Source of the DNA: Gonapodya sp. JEL0774 | Taxonomy: Eukaryota; Monoblepharomycota; Monoblepharidomycetes; Monoblepharidales; Gonapodyaceae | Direction of reading: 5' to 3' | DNA length: 64,000 nucleotides | NCBI GenBank assembly: GCA_027604505.1 | Contig: JADIIX010000080.1 | Location: 3,353 to 67,352 of the forward strand | Shown here: positions 24,821 through 36,120 of the stretch, piece after piece | How the letters are laid out: the number at the start of each line of letters is the position of its first letter | Numbering within the stretch: the stretch's first letter is position 1 | Notes under the pieces: generated by a model | Seen by the model: only the letters and a program-made list of their open reading frames with translations | Told to the model about the DNA's origin: nothing | The model's database searches: none | Position numbers and translations under genes: made by a program

Positions 24821-25834
24821 ATGGTTGAGTCCAAGACAGGCAACGGTACGGATATTGTGGGACCATGATGCCCCAAACTATCATAGGTCGGGGGTTTCCC
24901 TTCATGCTGCGATGTTCTCATTTATGACCACCTTTTAAGTCCCCGTTTCGAGTGATGCTGTCGCAGGATACCCAGTGAGCCCCGAAGTCACTCTCTTTCT
25001 TCTTATTTTCTGAAACGCGTCTCTGTTTAGGATATCGGAAAGAACATACAGCTTGGGGAGGCCCCCACCGATATGAAGGCCAGACTTGAGGCTACCGGAA
25101 AGGAAAGCCAATCCGAAAACATCATTGGCTCCAAGAGCAAGCAAGCAAGAAGGCGTTCCGTCAAAAATCCCGGAGATCTAGTGGGAAGGTACGTTCGAAT
25201 GGCAAGATGACGTCAGTCCACTGATGTAAACAAGTTTGTTCTTTGCACCGTTGATCAGGTACAACGAGCCAGAAGGAGGAGTCGTCCCCAAAACTGCGAG
25301 TGAAGGTGAACTTGAACAGCTTTTCGTGCTTTTCGGAATGTGTTTCCTCAACAGGTGGTTTGGACTCAGCAGCTGTATCGGCGGCCAGGGCGGGAGAGGG
25401 CGAAGTCTCCAACAAAGAGTGAGCATCGCGACAAAATTAATCTTTCTAATATTTGTATGGATGCACTTCCTTTGATTTCCATTCTAGGCCGCGACTTCTG
25501 CACAGTGAGGTAAATATGGCGCAAGCTCGCAGAGATCTCTCTCTGAGAATCAGAGAATAAAGCTCTTTCACCTCAATTAAATAACTATTAGAACCCGGAA
25601 TTCGCAGACGAGTGGGGCGTCGATAACACTGCAAAAAGTCAAGACAAGTCCTACGGTGGGAGATCATCCAACGAAGGTGTGGGTCGTGGAAAGGGAATAG
25701 AAATGGCTCAAGAGATTGAAAACCGCAAGCGTGCCGAAGGAAAAGGTCCCGAGAAGGCTTTACTGGAGGCGAAAAGACAAGGTGCGATTGATACGAACGA
25801 GCCTGTTGAAAGCACGAAAAAGTCAAAGATTTGA
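24821..25834 (+). CDS. Disordered charged hypothetical protein
   Basis: Not recognised. Exons join in phase from the ATG at 24821: MVESKTGN / VPVSSDAVAGYP / DIGKNIQLGEAPTDMKARLE, continuing to NPGDLVGR / YNEPEGGVVPKTASEG / LDSAAVSAARAGEGEVSNKE / PRLLHSE / NPEFADEWGVDNTAKSQDKS, and ending in ESTKKSKI. Consistent phases over about six short introns with GTGAGC, GTACGT, GTGAAC and GTAAAT donors support a real gene of about 190 residues. It is rich in Gly, Glu, Lys and Ser, has no hydrophobic core or membrane segment, and would be largely unstructured. No cysteine motifs or signal peptide are visible. It lies just downstream of, and on the same strand as, the zinc-finger gene. Confidence 0.6.
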
Positions 25835-25993
25835 GGAGAAAGTCAATGACGGAACCCCCGAATTGTAGTGCAGCCGTTTTGGAACGAGGAAATACATTTG
25901 AGAACGAATACCTCAGGGAGAAGTCGGTGCACGGACCAAATAATGAATTGAATTTGAACCTTCCTCATCGCCTGCTTCGACGCGTGGGAGGCA

Positions 25994-27276
25994 ATGTCTG
26001 AGCATACGCTCGTGGGCTCAACGAACGGCCCCTTTTCTCTTAATGAATTGGAAGCTGGGAATTCGAGCTTCGTGGATGGGGTGGCGAAGAATGCAGAATC
26101 CACAGAAAGGAAGCGTCGAGGAATGTTTGCTGGTTTCTTTGACGCAGGAGCGAAAGGATGGCGCGTTGTAGGAGAGATTGCAGTAAGTTATGCGCGCTGA
26201 GATAGTTCTGGCATTCGTGTGGCGGTTCTTTGAAACTCAAAACCAGGACCGGTTCGCAGGCCAAAACCGCGGACGTCATTGTTGGCGGTGCTGGGTCTCC
26301 TGGGCCGATTCGAACCTCTTCTAGAGGTGACATCGAATCCACTAACGCGACTGCTCCTTCAAGGAATCCTCGAGGTACCCAACGTCCTTATGGGAGTCAG
26401 CACTTAGTTCAGAATCTTTATGAAGCACCGTCGTTCCAACCACCTCCTATCAGTCAGCAAGTCATCCGAGAACGCAGGCACCAGAATCGGACTCTCTCGG
26501 GGAACCCGTACGGGCAATTCGCCGTTCCATCGAGTCCCTATGATACAGCTAATTCAGTCTCAGCACAAGGCGGCCGCCGCTACAGTCGAAACCCAACACA
26601 ATGGAGCCTCAAAGATCTTGATTGCGACAATGAAAGATTACAATCCGTCCATGATCGAGCCGGGTCGGTCTCCTCCCTTCAAATCCATCAACCCCCAACA
26701 CAGGTCACGGTAGCTTCCGAACAAAAAGTGGCTGTCAAATCTAGGCATGCCAGCTCCGAGAATCACCATGAAAGCTTTGAACCACCTCTCCACCACCCGA
26801 TTCCGCTACGCAGCCGCCAAGGAAGCGCCATTTCGTTTCAGCTACCACCACCAAGCGCGATTCCCAATGTTTTGCGCGTCTACAGTCAAACTTCGTTGGG
26901 TTCAGCTCAAGTTGATTCGGGCTCTCAACGGCAACTCTTACAAACAGGACCAAGGGATTCTATCGCACACACTGCAGCCGCCACCTACAGCGACCCATAT
27001 CCAGGCATTGTTCTTAAGTCAACTCACAGAGCCACGAAAATTTCCACCACACCAAGCGAGAAAAGAACAAACCATTCAGTGAAATCGCGCCCCACTTCTT
27101 TCGCCTCGGCCTCCTCAGTCACCCTGCTGAATGAATCAGGTCGAGGAAGATCCAGTCAAGATATATTGGCCGACCTTGAGGAGGGTTTTGGTGGGGGGTT
27201 TCAGAAGGTCGAAGAAAGCAAATGGAGCCTGTTTAACTACACCGGGAGAAGGAGGAAAGGTGGAGAAATGGTGTGA
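25994..27276 (+). CDS. Ser/Pro/Gln-rich hypothetical protein
   Basis: Not recognised. Exon 1 (from the ATG at 25994) encodes a compact start, SLNELEAGNSSFVDGVAKN, then RKRRGMFAGFFDAGAKGW and RVVGEIA, and ends at a consensus GTAAGT. An acceptor after TTCGCAG continues in phase as AKTADVIVGGAGSPG. The long second exon is low in hydrophobics: repeated Ser, Pro, Gln and Arg, with RRYSRNPTQWSLKDL and SSQDILADLEEGFGGGF, ending YTGRRRKGGEMV. The short ordered start (FDAGAKGW helix) and disordered remainder would suit an adaptor or regulatory protein, but nothing shows a function. Length is about 400 residues. Composition and one clean intron support it as real. Confidence 0.6.
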
Positions 27277-27530
27277 ATCACAAGAAGAGATATGAACATT
27301 TTGAGCTGGTTGTCCGATCCTGAGCTGCTTGTCCCATTCCAAAGGTTTGGCCACTATGACCGTGTATATACTTAAGCTAAAACGTACATTTAGGATAATT
27401 CTGGCGTGTGAACTAGGAATGTATTTTTGATTATGACAAACTGCCACGAGCAGTAATCGTGAGATCCAATAGTAATATGTTGTCTAATGTCCATGCACAG
27501 TCAATCTACCCATCTCCACGATCACCGACA

Positions 27531-29363
27531 CTATACCGCCGCCTTGGCTTTCTTTTGCCTCTCTGTAAGCCATGCTCGTGCCGTGTCGCCTCCGAACACG
27601 ATGCAAACTGTCAGGGGTGGGGAAGGGAAGGGGGGAGAAGGGGGGTGTGCCCCACCGGTAAGTTTCTTGAGTTCAACACAAATCCTATCGGCGACCACCC
27701 ACCCGTCTGCCATACTCCTAGACCGATCCTGGGCGTGACCCCGCGGTAAAATCCTATAAAACCATTTTTCTGGTAAATGTAGCGAGCGACGTTGCCGATT
27801 GTCATCTTTGCAGGCCGATCCGCGGCTTTAATCTGAGATTGCATTTCGACACGAATAACCTCACTGAAGACAATCGAGCGAGAGCAATGTCAGAAGAAGA
27901 GCCACAACATCTCGAGGCCATACACTCACATTGGCTGGTTCCAGCAACTCAATGCTCCCGAAATTACCGAAGCCGAAATTCGTTGGAGTGGGGTTAACGG
28001 TTTCCCTTTTTGATCTTCTCCACGAGCGTTTACCATAACGGATTCAACTATTCGGGCGATACCGATTCGCGAACCCCAGTTGGTCATCTAGCAAGATCAG
28101 GAGTTGCGGTGAGGGGAAAGAGGAGGTGTAGCCATACGGCAGGCCTACCTGTCGGACCGCCACAGCGTTAACACCTTTGTTGATCCCTCGGATACCTTCA
28201 CGTTTGAAGATATCTCGGGCGATTGTCCAGGTGGAAACGGTGTGGTCAGGGTTCTTATGCCGTGTGACCTCAACCGTTTTCATAAAGGTGCAGAAGCTGG
28301 AGATCCGCAAAAAGTTCGAATCAGCACAAATTATAAATCAATGATATGAGCGTAGCTGGGTGCTCTTCTTATGGGACGAGCGGATAGTTTTAAACTCACC
28401 CCATAGTTGTATAAGCTTGTGCGATACCCCCCCCCATTCCGGACAAGATTCCTGCGGCGCCCTTCGACAACCCAAGATTTGATCGCGCATGGTATTCGAG
28501 CTCGGATGCTGTAAAGAGCAGAATCCCGCCCTTGGTCGAGGCCTCAATCCATGCCCACTATTGACAACTTCTGGTTAGGGCAGCCGCACAACGCGATAGC
28601 AGCAGCGCCGGGCCAGAACCAACCGGAATAAGACCTTGGTAAAATCCAAGAACACCACCACGCGCGTATGTTTTCTTGACAGCAGTCAGAAACCCGTCTC
28701 CTCTGTTACCACGAACACGAAACAAATTCACAGAGTCAGCTCGCTATGCGAAGCTACGTGACAAATGCGTCCTCACCTGTTCGCAGCCATGTGCGTCTTG
28801 ACGACCTGTACAACGGCAGAGATCAGATGGCTGATTGAGTGCTAAACGGTTACCGAATCGCAGAAAGTGCCCATCTCACCTCAAAGGGTTGTCCTAAGGT
28901 CTAAAATCCATGCCATAATCGATTGAGTCAGAAGGGACGGTCATGGAAGGCATTAGGATGTTCAAAGTGGTTAGTGATCCACTTTGGAATGTCGTGTCAT
29001 CCAGTGAGAGCAGAAGACTTTCAATTGAAAGAACATCACCCCATTTTAATTTAGCTTAATCCATCTTCGTGGTTGATTTGATGGTGCTCTCCAGCATTCA
29101 AAACTTGTCCCCCAGTACGAGCTTGTCTACGTGTGGAGCTCAACGCCGACACTCAACAAATCCCAGCAAATCCTCCTGCTCCCACCTCAGTCAGCTTCAC
29201 TCGAAGCCATTCATTACGATGCTGCACCTGCGCGCGTGAAAATCTTGCAACTCACCGAAACCTCGAAGATGGTCAATGCGGCTCCCAGCGCGAGGTTCGA
29301 GAACTGAATGGGCTTCTTCTTCACAGTTCCATCGTCTGGCGTGGAGTCGAACGATGGTGCCAT
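27531..29363 (-). CDS. YHM2: Mitochondrial citrate/oxoglutarate carrier Yhm2
   Basis: Mitochondrial carrier family protein of the inner membrane; in yeast Yhm2 exchanges citrate for 2-oxoglutarate and supplies cytosolic NADPH. From the ATG at 29363: [20 protein letters not shown], then [16 protein letters not shown] (first carrier signature), [20 protein letters not shown] / [82 protein letters not shown] (third signature) and [20 protein letters not shown]. It ends [22 protein letters not shown] at 27531. The [10 protein letters not shown] and MTNWGSR segments are particular to Yhm2 among carriers. At least eight short introns; all stated junctions are in phase. Three repeats are present, so the gene looks intact. 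Confidence 0.9.
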
Positions 29364-30372
29364 GGCGATTGTGATCGAGTTTGTTTGGGATCAAAGGTTT
29401 GGAATTGAATAACGTGTGTGTTTTGGGAGAGTTGAAATTGGGGGTTTCGCGGCTCCGCATTCGGCTCATTCCTCACTGCGCCCTGGTGGAAGTCGTACCC
29501 CCAAACAGTGAAACCTCTTTGTATTTTACTCGTTCCGCAACAACACATATTTAGATTCAGGACGATCCACGCGCACAAACTGGTGCTTTTCGGAAGTTGA
29601 ATTTAAAAATTCTGATGAAAATCTCAAATTGCCCTGTTTCGTCAGACCGAATCAGCATGTGTACGTGTCCATGGCGCATTCTTCAATTCACATGCATTAG
29701 ACGGTTCTTCACGCAAACTTTCAAAGGAGAGAAAGGTCTGATGCAATACGTAGACTTATCAGCGTTTGGCTGTTGTGTACCCATTGACGTAGCGAACACA
29801 ATCAAACAATTGATTTGATACCGATGAGAAACAGACCGCCAAAATAATAGCCGCGCGCACCTGAAACCTATAATCACGAAAAGAACCCGACCACCCGTGG
29901 TCGTTGAGTAGTGCTACTTCATGGCGTTGAATTTCCAGCCTCTCATTACCGGGATTCATTTCAACAGGAGACAGAGAGCGAATCTCATCGTAACTGTTTT
30001 GTACTGTTGTTCTGGAATCAGGCATTTACGAAACAGATGTTGTGGCAGGATCTGTAGCTGCTCATCATCATACCCTGCTGGCTGCCGCTTGCCCCTTTCG
30101 CCAACCCATTCATCCAAAGTGTCCGATTTTTTCAAACCAAAAGCGACCATCTCACTTATTTACATTCAAAATTTTGTTTCTCTTTCTCGTCCGAATCTCT
30201 CTTGAAGTGGAAAACCCTGTCAGACTCGACATCAGAAAGTGGCTTCGTCATACTCCTAGGAGGACTACGACACGGAACCGTGATCAGAACAACATTTGGT
30301 TCGCCTCCTACGAACTTTTGCCCTCCAATCGTTCTCATCCAATTCACCCAACCACTCCCTCGCTCCTCCGAA
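29364..30372. other. Divergent intergenic region, about 1 kb
   Basis: Between YHM2 (minus) and the SVP26 gene (plus). It is AT-richer than its flanks. Several short frames (29597-29818, 29921-30205, 29759-30025) have no motif or splice support. Likely two promoters. Confidence 0.4.
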
Positions 30373-31685
30373 ATGGATTACGGCGCTGACCGATACAGCC
30401 GCCAGGCCTCCTCCAGCTATTACCAGCAACAGTATGATGCCCGTTACGGAAACCAAGCAGCGAATTCTGGGTGGGGCCAGTGGAATCTGATTACGATGTC
30501 GAGCTATGTGGGGACCGTTGGAGGGTTCGCGTTCCTGACGCTTAGTCTAGGTATGTTGCCGTCATATGTTCGATGAATGAAAATCTCATGAAGAAACTGT
30601 AATGATGGTCGCTGTGTCGCCTGCGGTGGCGTGTGTGCCTTGAATTTGGCTTTTCAATTCGTTTACACCTATAAGCTTGTGGGCTCTATTACCTCGCCGA
30701 ACTCGTCGAAGAATACTCCATCGTCGCGAAACGCGTGATCAAGTGGTCACTCATAGTACGTGCACCACACTGCCTGAACGATCATCATCGCCAATGTCAC
30801 CCAATGTCGGAAACACTCTTCTGCCCGTTCAATCCCCACTTTTAGACCGTCACAGCCCTCCATCCCCTCCTGTACTTTGTTGATGGACTTTCCTTAAGCC
30901 GGGTCTTATTTTCCCTTGCTTGCCATGTCGTGTACTGGCAGATGCTGCCAAGCTTCCCCGTGGTCAGGCTGTCCAGCTGGGTCTTCATTCTGAGCTGTGG
31001 TGAGTCATATCGATGTTTGCGGATCGAGAAATGGAGAACCGAGTGTTTCAAAGTCCCTTGATGCTTGGAAACCTGTCCTCTTCCATTCTCCACTATTCTC
31101 CTTCGAATCTCACGGACACCACCGGCCCACCCACTGTCAACTACAATTTACATTAGTTCTTGCCGTTTCCAACCACTTCTTGTGGTTCTCCTACTTCGCA
31201 CGAAACTACCACACGTTCGCACAGGTATCGTCTTTCTTCGGAATCTATGTGTGGCTGGTGCCTTTCGAATTCTTCATAAGCTTGTCAGCGAACGAGAATG
31301 TATTGCCGAATTGGGGTGAGTTCCATCTGTGAGAGAGTGAGAGGTTCCGAGACGAAAGTGCAACGGTGTTCCGGTGGACGTTCTGCTGCTGGTGTCTGGC
31401 TGTGGTACTTGAGTTCGTTGTATGATGACCGATGGTTCTACTCGTACGAAATGCTCTTTTACTCATCTCTCCTCGCGACGGCCCCCAGATTCCGCCTCCC
31501 GCCCACCCTCTCAATCTTCCCTGTTCCCCACTTCTCCTTCCTCAACCCAGTTCGACAACACAAATATTTACCCCCCTGCGACGTCTCGACCCCGAAAGAG
31601 CCGAAATTTGATTCGGTGGTTAGTAGAGACCGTATGGAGGGGGGGTGGGGACGTGCTGCCCAGCACAAGAGGAAAGGCATTATAG
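30373..31685 (+). CDS. SVP26: Svp26/TEX261 family ER-Golgi membrane protein
   Basis: Four-helix membrane protein; yeast Svp26 acts as a COPII adaptor that loads mannosyltransferases and other type II Golgi enzymes. Start at the 30373 ATG with a hydrophilic, Tyr/Gln-rich N-terminus, then WNLITMSSYVGTVGGFAFLT. Spliced exons give CGLYYLAELVEEYSIVAKRV, matching the GLYYLAELIEEY signature of TEX261. Next come HPLLYFVDGLSLSRVLFSLA and WQMLPSFPVVRLSSWVFILS, then AVSNHFLWFSYFARNYHTFA and VWLVPFEFFISLSANENVLP, the conserved C-terminal helix and loop. The last exon adds a Ser/Pro-rich cytosolic tail with a basic RPRKSRNLIRW and stops at 31685. The N-terminal extension before the first helix (about 35 residues) is longer than in TEX261. 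Four introns, consensus donors. Confidence 0.88.
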
Positions 31686-32230
31686 CTTGTGGTCCAATGC
31701 GAGGGCAGGTGGTTCGCACCAATCATGCACAACAATTTAACACTTAATTTTGAGTACCGAGCAAATGGAATCAATCAAAAGGTCAACCGGGCGCACTCTC
31801 ATACAGACGTTGTACAATATGGCATCTCGGTGCATACATCATAGTGCGTTGAGGTTCACTTCCCTTTTCAGGTCGCTTGGCAAAGCAAACCAACACGTTT
31901 ATTCAACAGTGCGAAGAAGATGTGTTGAGGTATGTGAGGATTGGGGACATTGCGCTAGTGTCGCATAGAAGTGACCTCCGGCCGGAGCCCTCTTAACTGT
32001 TCCCTCGTTCTTAGTCTTTTTGGTTCAATTTTAGAGGGTATCCGGTTGGTTTTTTGGCGTGGAAGACCTTGTTCTTTTTTGTGAAGTCTCAAGGTGCCGA
32101 TGCTTTGTGTGCCAGGCCCACTTGCCCCCCGAAAACCCGACTTCAAATCTTCAGATTTGACCCAACTGCAACTCGCTCCCGCTCGACTCTCACACCCACT
32201 TCTCAGCACTCAGACCAAATTTTGTTATCG
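31686..32230. other. Intergenic upstream of the KH gene
   Basis: About 545 nt. The frame of the KH gene extends upstream to 32054 without a stop, but the first convincing start is the ATG at 32231. The rest shows no gene. Confidence 0.4.
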
Positions 32231-34653
32231 ATGCCTGCACCCCTGAGCCACGCTGCTCCCATCAGCCCGCGTCCTCCGCAGCAGCCCGCTCATTCTGGCG
32301 CCAACAGCGCCTCGGCCTCAAGGAGCCGGAACCAGAACGGCATCGACGCGGCATCAGGCGTGTCATCAGGGTCCGCTCGCCTTGTGGTGAGGACGCTTAT
32401 TACACGGGACGACGTCGCAAATGTCATCGGTCGAAATGGATCGAAAATTCGAAAGATCAACTCTGAGGCGCAAGTTCGGACGACGTTTTCGCCCAACGTG
32501 GAATCAGTCGAGGATAGAATCATGACAATTACTGGACCAGTCCATGGTATTGCGAAGGTGAGTACTCATGTGCTAGCTTAAGGCCACATCCTCCTTCTGG
32601 GCCATCGTTGTTCCATGTCTCGTTCAATATCGTGTTACTCACGTTTTCTCGCTCTTCGAATTCCATCAGGCGCTCCGCCTTGTGGTTGAAAGGATCATTG
32701 ACAGCCTCGAATTCGAGGACGAACAAAATGGCCAGAACGCCGCCGCTAAAGGGGCGGACCAAGAATACACGGACGTCGCCACTGTCCAGCTTCTTATTCC
32801 CGATTCAATGGCCGGAGCCATTATTGGCAAGGGTGGAGGTCAGATAAAGGATGTTCAGAAGTCGTCGAAGTCGAAGGTGATGGTGGGCAAGGAAATTCTG
32901 AGAGGGAGCACCGAAAAGTGAGTTTGTGGGTTTGCATCCTTTGCAGGGTAAAACAGCACATCAAATGGTACAGAAAGCTATGATACTATTCCAAGATTGG
33001 TCTTGAAATGAGTGGAGTCACGTGACGTATTGACTTGGTACTTTCCTCGAGAGCTGAGATGAAAATGGTGAACCAGGAGACATCATCCCTTGTCAGATGA
33101 TAATAAGCATTGTCGGTGTACACTGACCGACCTCATCCCACATTCGCTCTGTGCCTGGCCCAACAGAATTCTTTCCGTTCAAGGAACCTCCAAGGCTATC
33201 GAAGCTGCCATGCTTGGGCTTGGACCCCTCATTATCGAGCACGCAGTGCTGGCGGTGGGTTGCTGTGCTCGTGATCATCGGTTAGCTGGACTATTGATCA
33301 CATTGTCTCAATCAATGATGGCTCTGTGGACATCGTCTGTGTCGTCCATAGTTTGGCACGGTTTACTACAACCCCAGTAACTCGCCTTCGCAGGTGTCTT
33401 TTGATACTGCCCCATCAAAGGAACCTGTTACCCGACCATCTGCTGCTCCCGCTACTGTGCCCGTCGCGACGTCTGCCCCTGAGTCGACACCTAAAGCTGC
33501 GAGGACCCCTTACCAAAAGCATGTACCAGTAGCGGCGCCCTCTTCCGCCAATTTTCCACCCAACGATCCCGTTGCGGCCCGCCCACCACCAACGCCCAAG
33601 AAACCTGCCGCGCCAATCGCATCTACATCGACCGAGGGCGATGATTCTGAAACTCTTGAAGAGGTCCGTGGAGGGACCCGTGCGAACAGAGATGGTCGGG
33701 GAAGGGGAAGGGGGACAAGGGCCAGGGGCAGTGTGTTTTGGGCAAAACCCGAAGGAAGAGGGAGGGGAGTTAAGAGGGATAGCAAGGTCCAAGAAGATGC
33801 GGAAGTTGTGGAAGTCAATGGATCGGATTCTGGTTAGTGTTTTTAATGTGCATTCTGTTATCTCAGTCACTGATGCTCTCTGCTTCATTCAACAGCCGAG
33901 AAGTCGAGCTCCGTGCCTGTGGCTGCACCTATACCCGAGCCTGATGTCTCCGCCGGCCCACCTCGCTCCACCCGCCCAAGTGTCCGCTCTTTTTCAGAAC
34001 CTCCGGCGGACCGGTCCGCGTCTGTTCCTCAGCCGGCTCGCCAAATTGCCCCGACAGCCGCACCATACGTAGTGGCTGCGCCGGACGTTCCTGCTGCGGC
34101 TGATGCAGACCATCATACTTCTTCTACCGTGTCATCGTCCCGGGTTGCTACTCAGAGTAGAGAGGATGTTGAATCAGCGAAGTTCGACTCTCAAGCATGG
34201 CGGCCGATATCAACCTGCTACATGTGTGGGAAAACCGGTCACTTAATTCACCGCTGCTTCGAAACGCAACGGTTGTGCCGGGAGGGCACTGTGTACATAG
34301 ATGACACCAACGGGAGATTCGTTGTGCGGTACTCCGAGGATGGGTCCGGAGTAGTGTTTGCAAGAAGAATGTTGGACGAAGGAATTGCTATGAGGGATGT
34401 CATTGAGGGGAGGTATGATGCGGTTGAAGGAAAGTGGATTGAAGGAGAAGGGGTCAAGGGCACCCGGTACCCGGCCGAAGTGCAAGAGGCACGGGGAGGA
34501 CGAGGAGGAGGACAGAGTGCGAGGGGAGCGAATGGCTTCAGGGCAAGGGGCTACATCTACCGGGGAAGAGGTGTCAATGGGGGAGCTTGGCGGGGAAAAT
34601 GGAGACGGGATGGTGAGGCGGGGGCGCATAACGAAGGTGTGGAGCTCAAGTAG
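32231..34653 (+). CDS. KH-domain RNA-binding protein with CCHC knuckle and RGG tail
   Basis: Predicted post-transcriptional regulator. A Ser/Pro/Gln-rich start precedes KH1: RLVVRTLITRDDVANVIGRN, GSKIRKINSEAQVR. Here the GxxG loop is GRNG. KH2 follows across an intron: VQLLIPDSMAGAIIGKGGGQ, IKDVQKSSKSKVMV, with GKGG, and later RILSVQGTSKAIEAAMLGLG. Then comes a Pro/Ala-rich linker with an RG-rich patch (GRGRGTRARG) and, after a second Ser-rich linker, a zinc knuckle CYMCGKTGHLIHRC (about 34218-34260). A C-terminal RGG/RG region (GGRGGGQSARG, RGRGVNGG) ends at 34653. Paired KH domains resemble the PCBP/Hek2/Pbp2 group. A single CCHC knuckle plus RGG tail in the same chain is not something I recall from that group. 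Five introns; splices near 32.92 and 33.17 kb are inferred. Confidence 0.78.
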
Positions 34654-35017
34654 GGAGAGCTTGTCCATGTGCGCTTGGAGGGAAGGGGGAGCATGAAGAA
34701 CGCGAAAAACGACAGGAGGTTCATTCGTTTTACTGCAGGGTGTTTGATATCATTAAATGGGACGGGCTCCGCGTTACGCTTATCCTGTAGCGTGTCGGAC
34801 ATAGATCGGCAAAGACAAAATAACTGTAAATGCGCTCATTAGATACCGATTTTCATGAACATTGTCATTTATGTTCGCCTCGGTGCGAGCATTTCAACAG
34901 AGCTACCCAATAATGTTAATGTATCGCTCGTATCAATGGCTTTTCAGCACAAAAATCACCATATTTGTGAAGAGGTCCTCGTCAATTCTCTCCGACGTCT
35001 CCAGGGTTCCGTTTCAA
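34654..35017. other. Convergent 3' flanks
   Basis: Between the ends of the KH gene (plus) and the calycin-like gene (minus). AT-rich, no supported coding region. Confidence 0.4.
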
Positions 35018-36120
35018 CTACTCGCGAAGCTCCCCAACATCTTCCACTCGCCACACCTCAAACCCCATCATAACTTCTTCTCCACGTACTACACCATTCC
35101 ATTGTGAGAAAGAGCCGCGGGTGATAAGATCGAGGCCCTGTTACAGATTCATTTGCGTTTTTGGTCATTCGCGAGAGCAGCAAATGGCTCACACCGTGTT
35201 TCAATGCGAGTCGCCTGAGCCGTGTTCACTTACTTCTTTTACTTCCTTCCACTTGGCACCAAACCCATCCACGGTGATCCACTTTACTTTTCTCCGATCG
35301 CTGCTTGCTTGAGCTTCACCGCCATCCCCCACCAACACAAATCGCCTGCTTGCGAACGCATTTCCTGGCAGTCCTTTACACAGAGGGTCTCGTATCGAAA
35401 CACAGTGTGGGCCGAGTGTGAGTATTTGGCGGGGAGTCGGGGACGATGGGGAAGGCTCACGTAGGACGACGAACGGGGTTGGGATAGAGAGAGGCAGCCG
35501 GTGCCATACTTCTTCATCTGCGCAAAAGAGGGCAAGAGTGCACGCGATGATTCTTGGAGGTGGATCACACTCAACAAAGAATACGTACATGGAAACTCCC
35601 TCCCGTCTTTCACGGTGCTACCAGTCTCCACCATCACCAAGCCGTCAACTTCCATCTCACGTGAGGCGTCTTCAATGGCCTCTGTCACTTCCTTCCCATT
35701 GTACCTTGCAATGGCACCGGCCCCAGGCATCTTCGTTTTGAACCTTCGAGTCTCGATCCTTGCCTTAAACAGTTGCTGTCTCGGTACTCCTCTGTGATCT
35801 TGAATATGCACGAGTTTAATTGTTTCCGTAGAAGGAGAGTACGATGCGTCGCAAAAAAACGCGACCCTCCCTCCCGTCTTCGTGGCAGACGGAACATGCC
35901 CTGCACCATCCGGCGCGCCACCTGCACCGGATTCACTGAGGGGATATCTGTGCGTTGCCGAACAGTTTGGCGTCAAGATCCAGAGCGCGTCGTCGTTCTC
36001 CGACGGTTCGAGTATTGGGGGAGTTCGTGGGGGAGATGAGAGTGGGGCGAAAATAGAAAGGGAAACTCTGTGCCAGGCACCGCAGAGCCAAGATGGGACG
36101 GCGCCGAAATCGGTGTCCAT
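35018..36120 (-). CDS. Calycin/lipocalin-like (HRI1-type?) protein
   Basis: The ATG at 36120 opens VPSWLCGAWHRVSLSIF, then ALWILTPN, GRVAFFCDASYSPSTETIKL and VHIQDHRGVP. Joining exon ends gives DGLVMVETGSTVKDGREFP / YEEVWHRLPLSIPTPFVVL / RNAFASRRFVLVGDGGEAQA, then ITVDGFGAKWKEV. The order W-x-R strand, LWLQ-like strand, E-T-G strand and YEEVW strand is what I remember from the HRI1-like, lipocalin-folded proteins of fungi. Function of that family is unknown. The frame after KEVKEV either stops at 35201 or splices to a final exon reading GFEVWRVEDVGELRE that ends at 35018; that last junction is not in phase by my reading. Fold assignment is tentative. Confidence 0.5.

Noticed and set aside
29597-30205. 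Short plus-strand frames between YHM2 and SVP26
   Set aside because: No motif, no consistent splice sites, AT-rich; likely promoter sequence.
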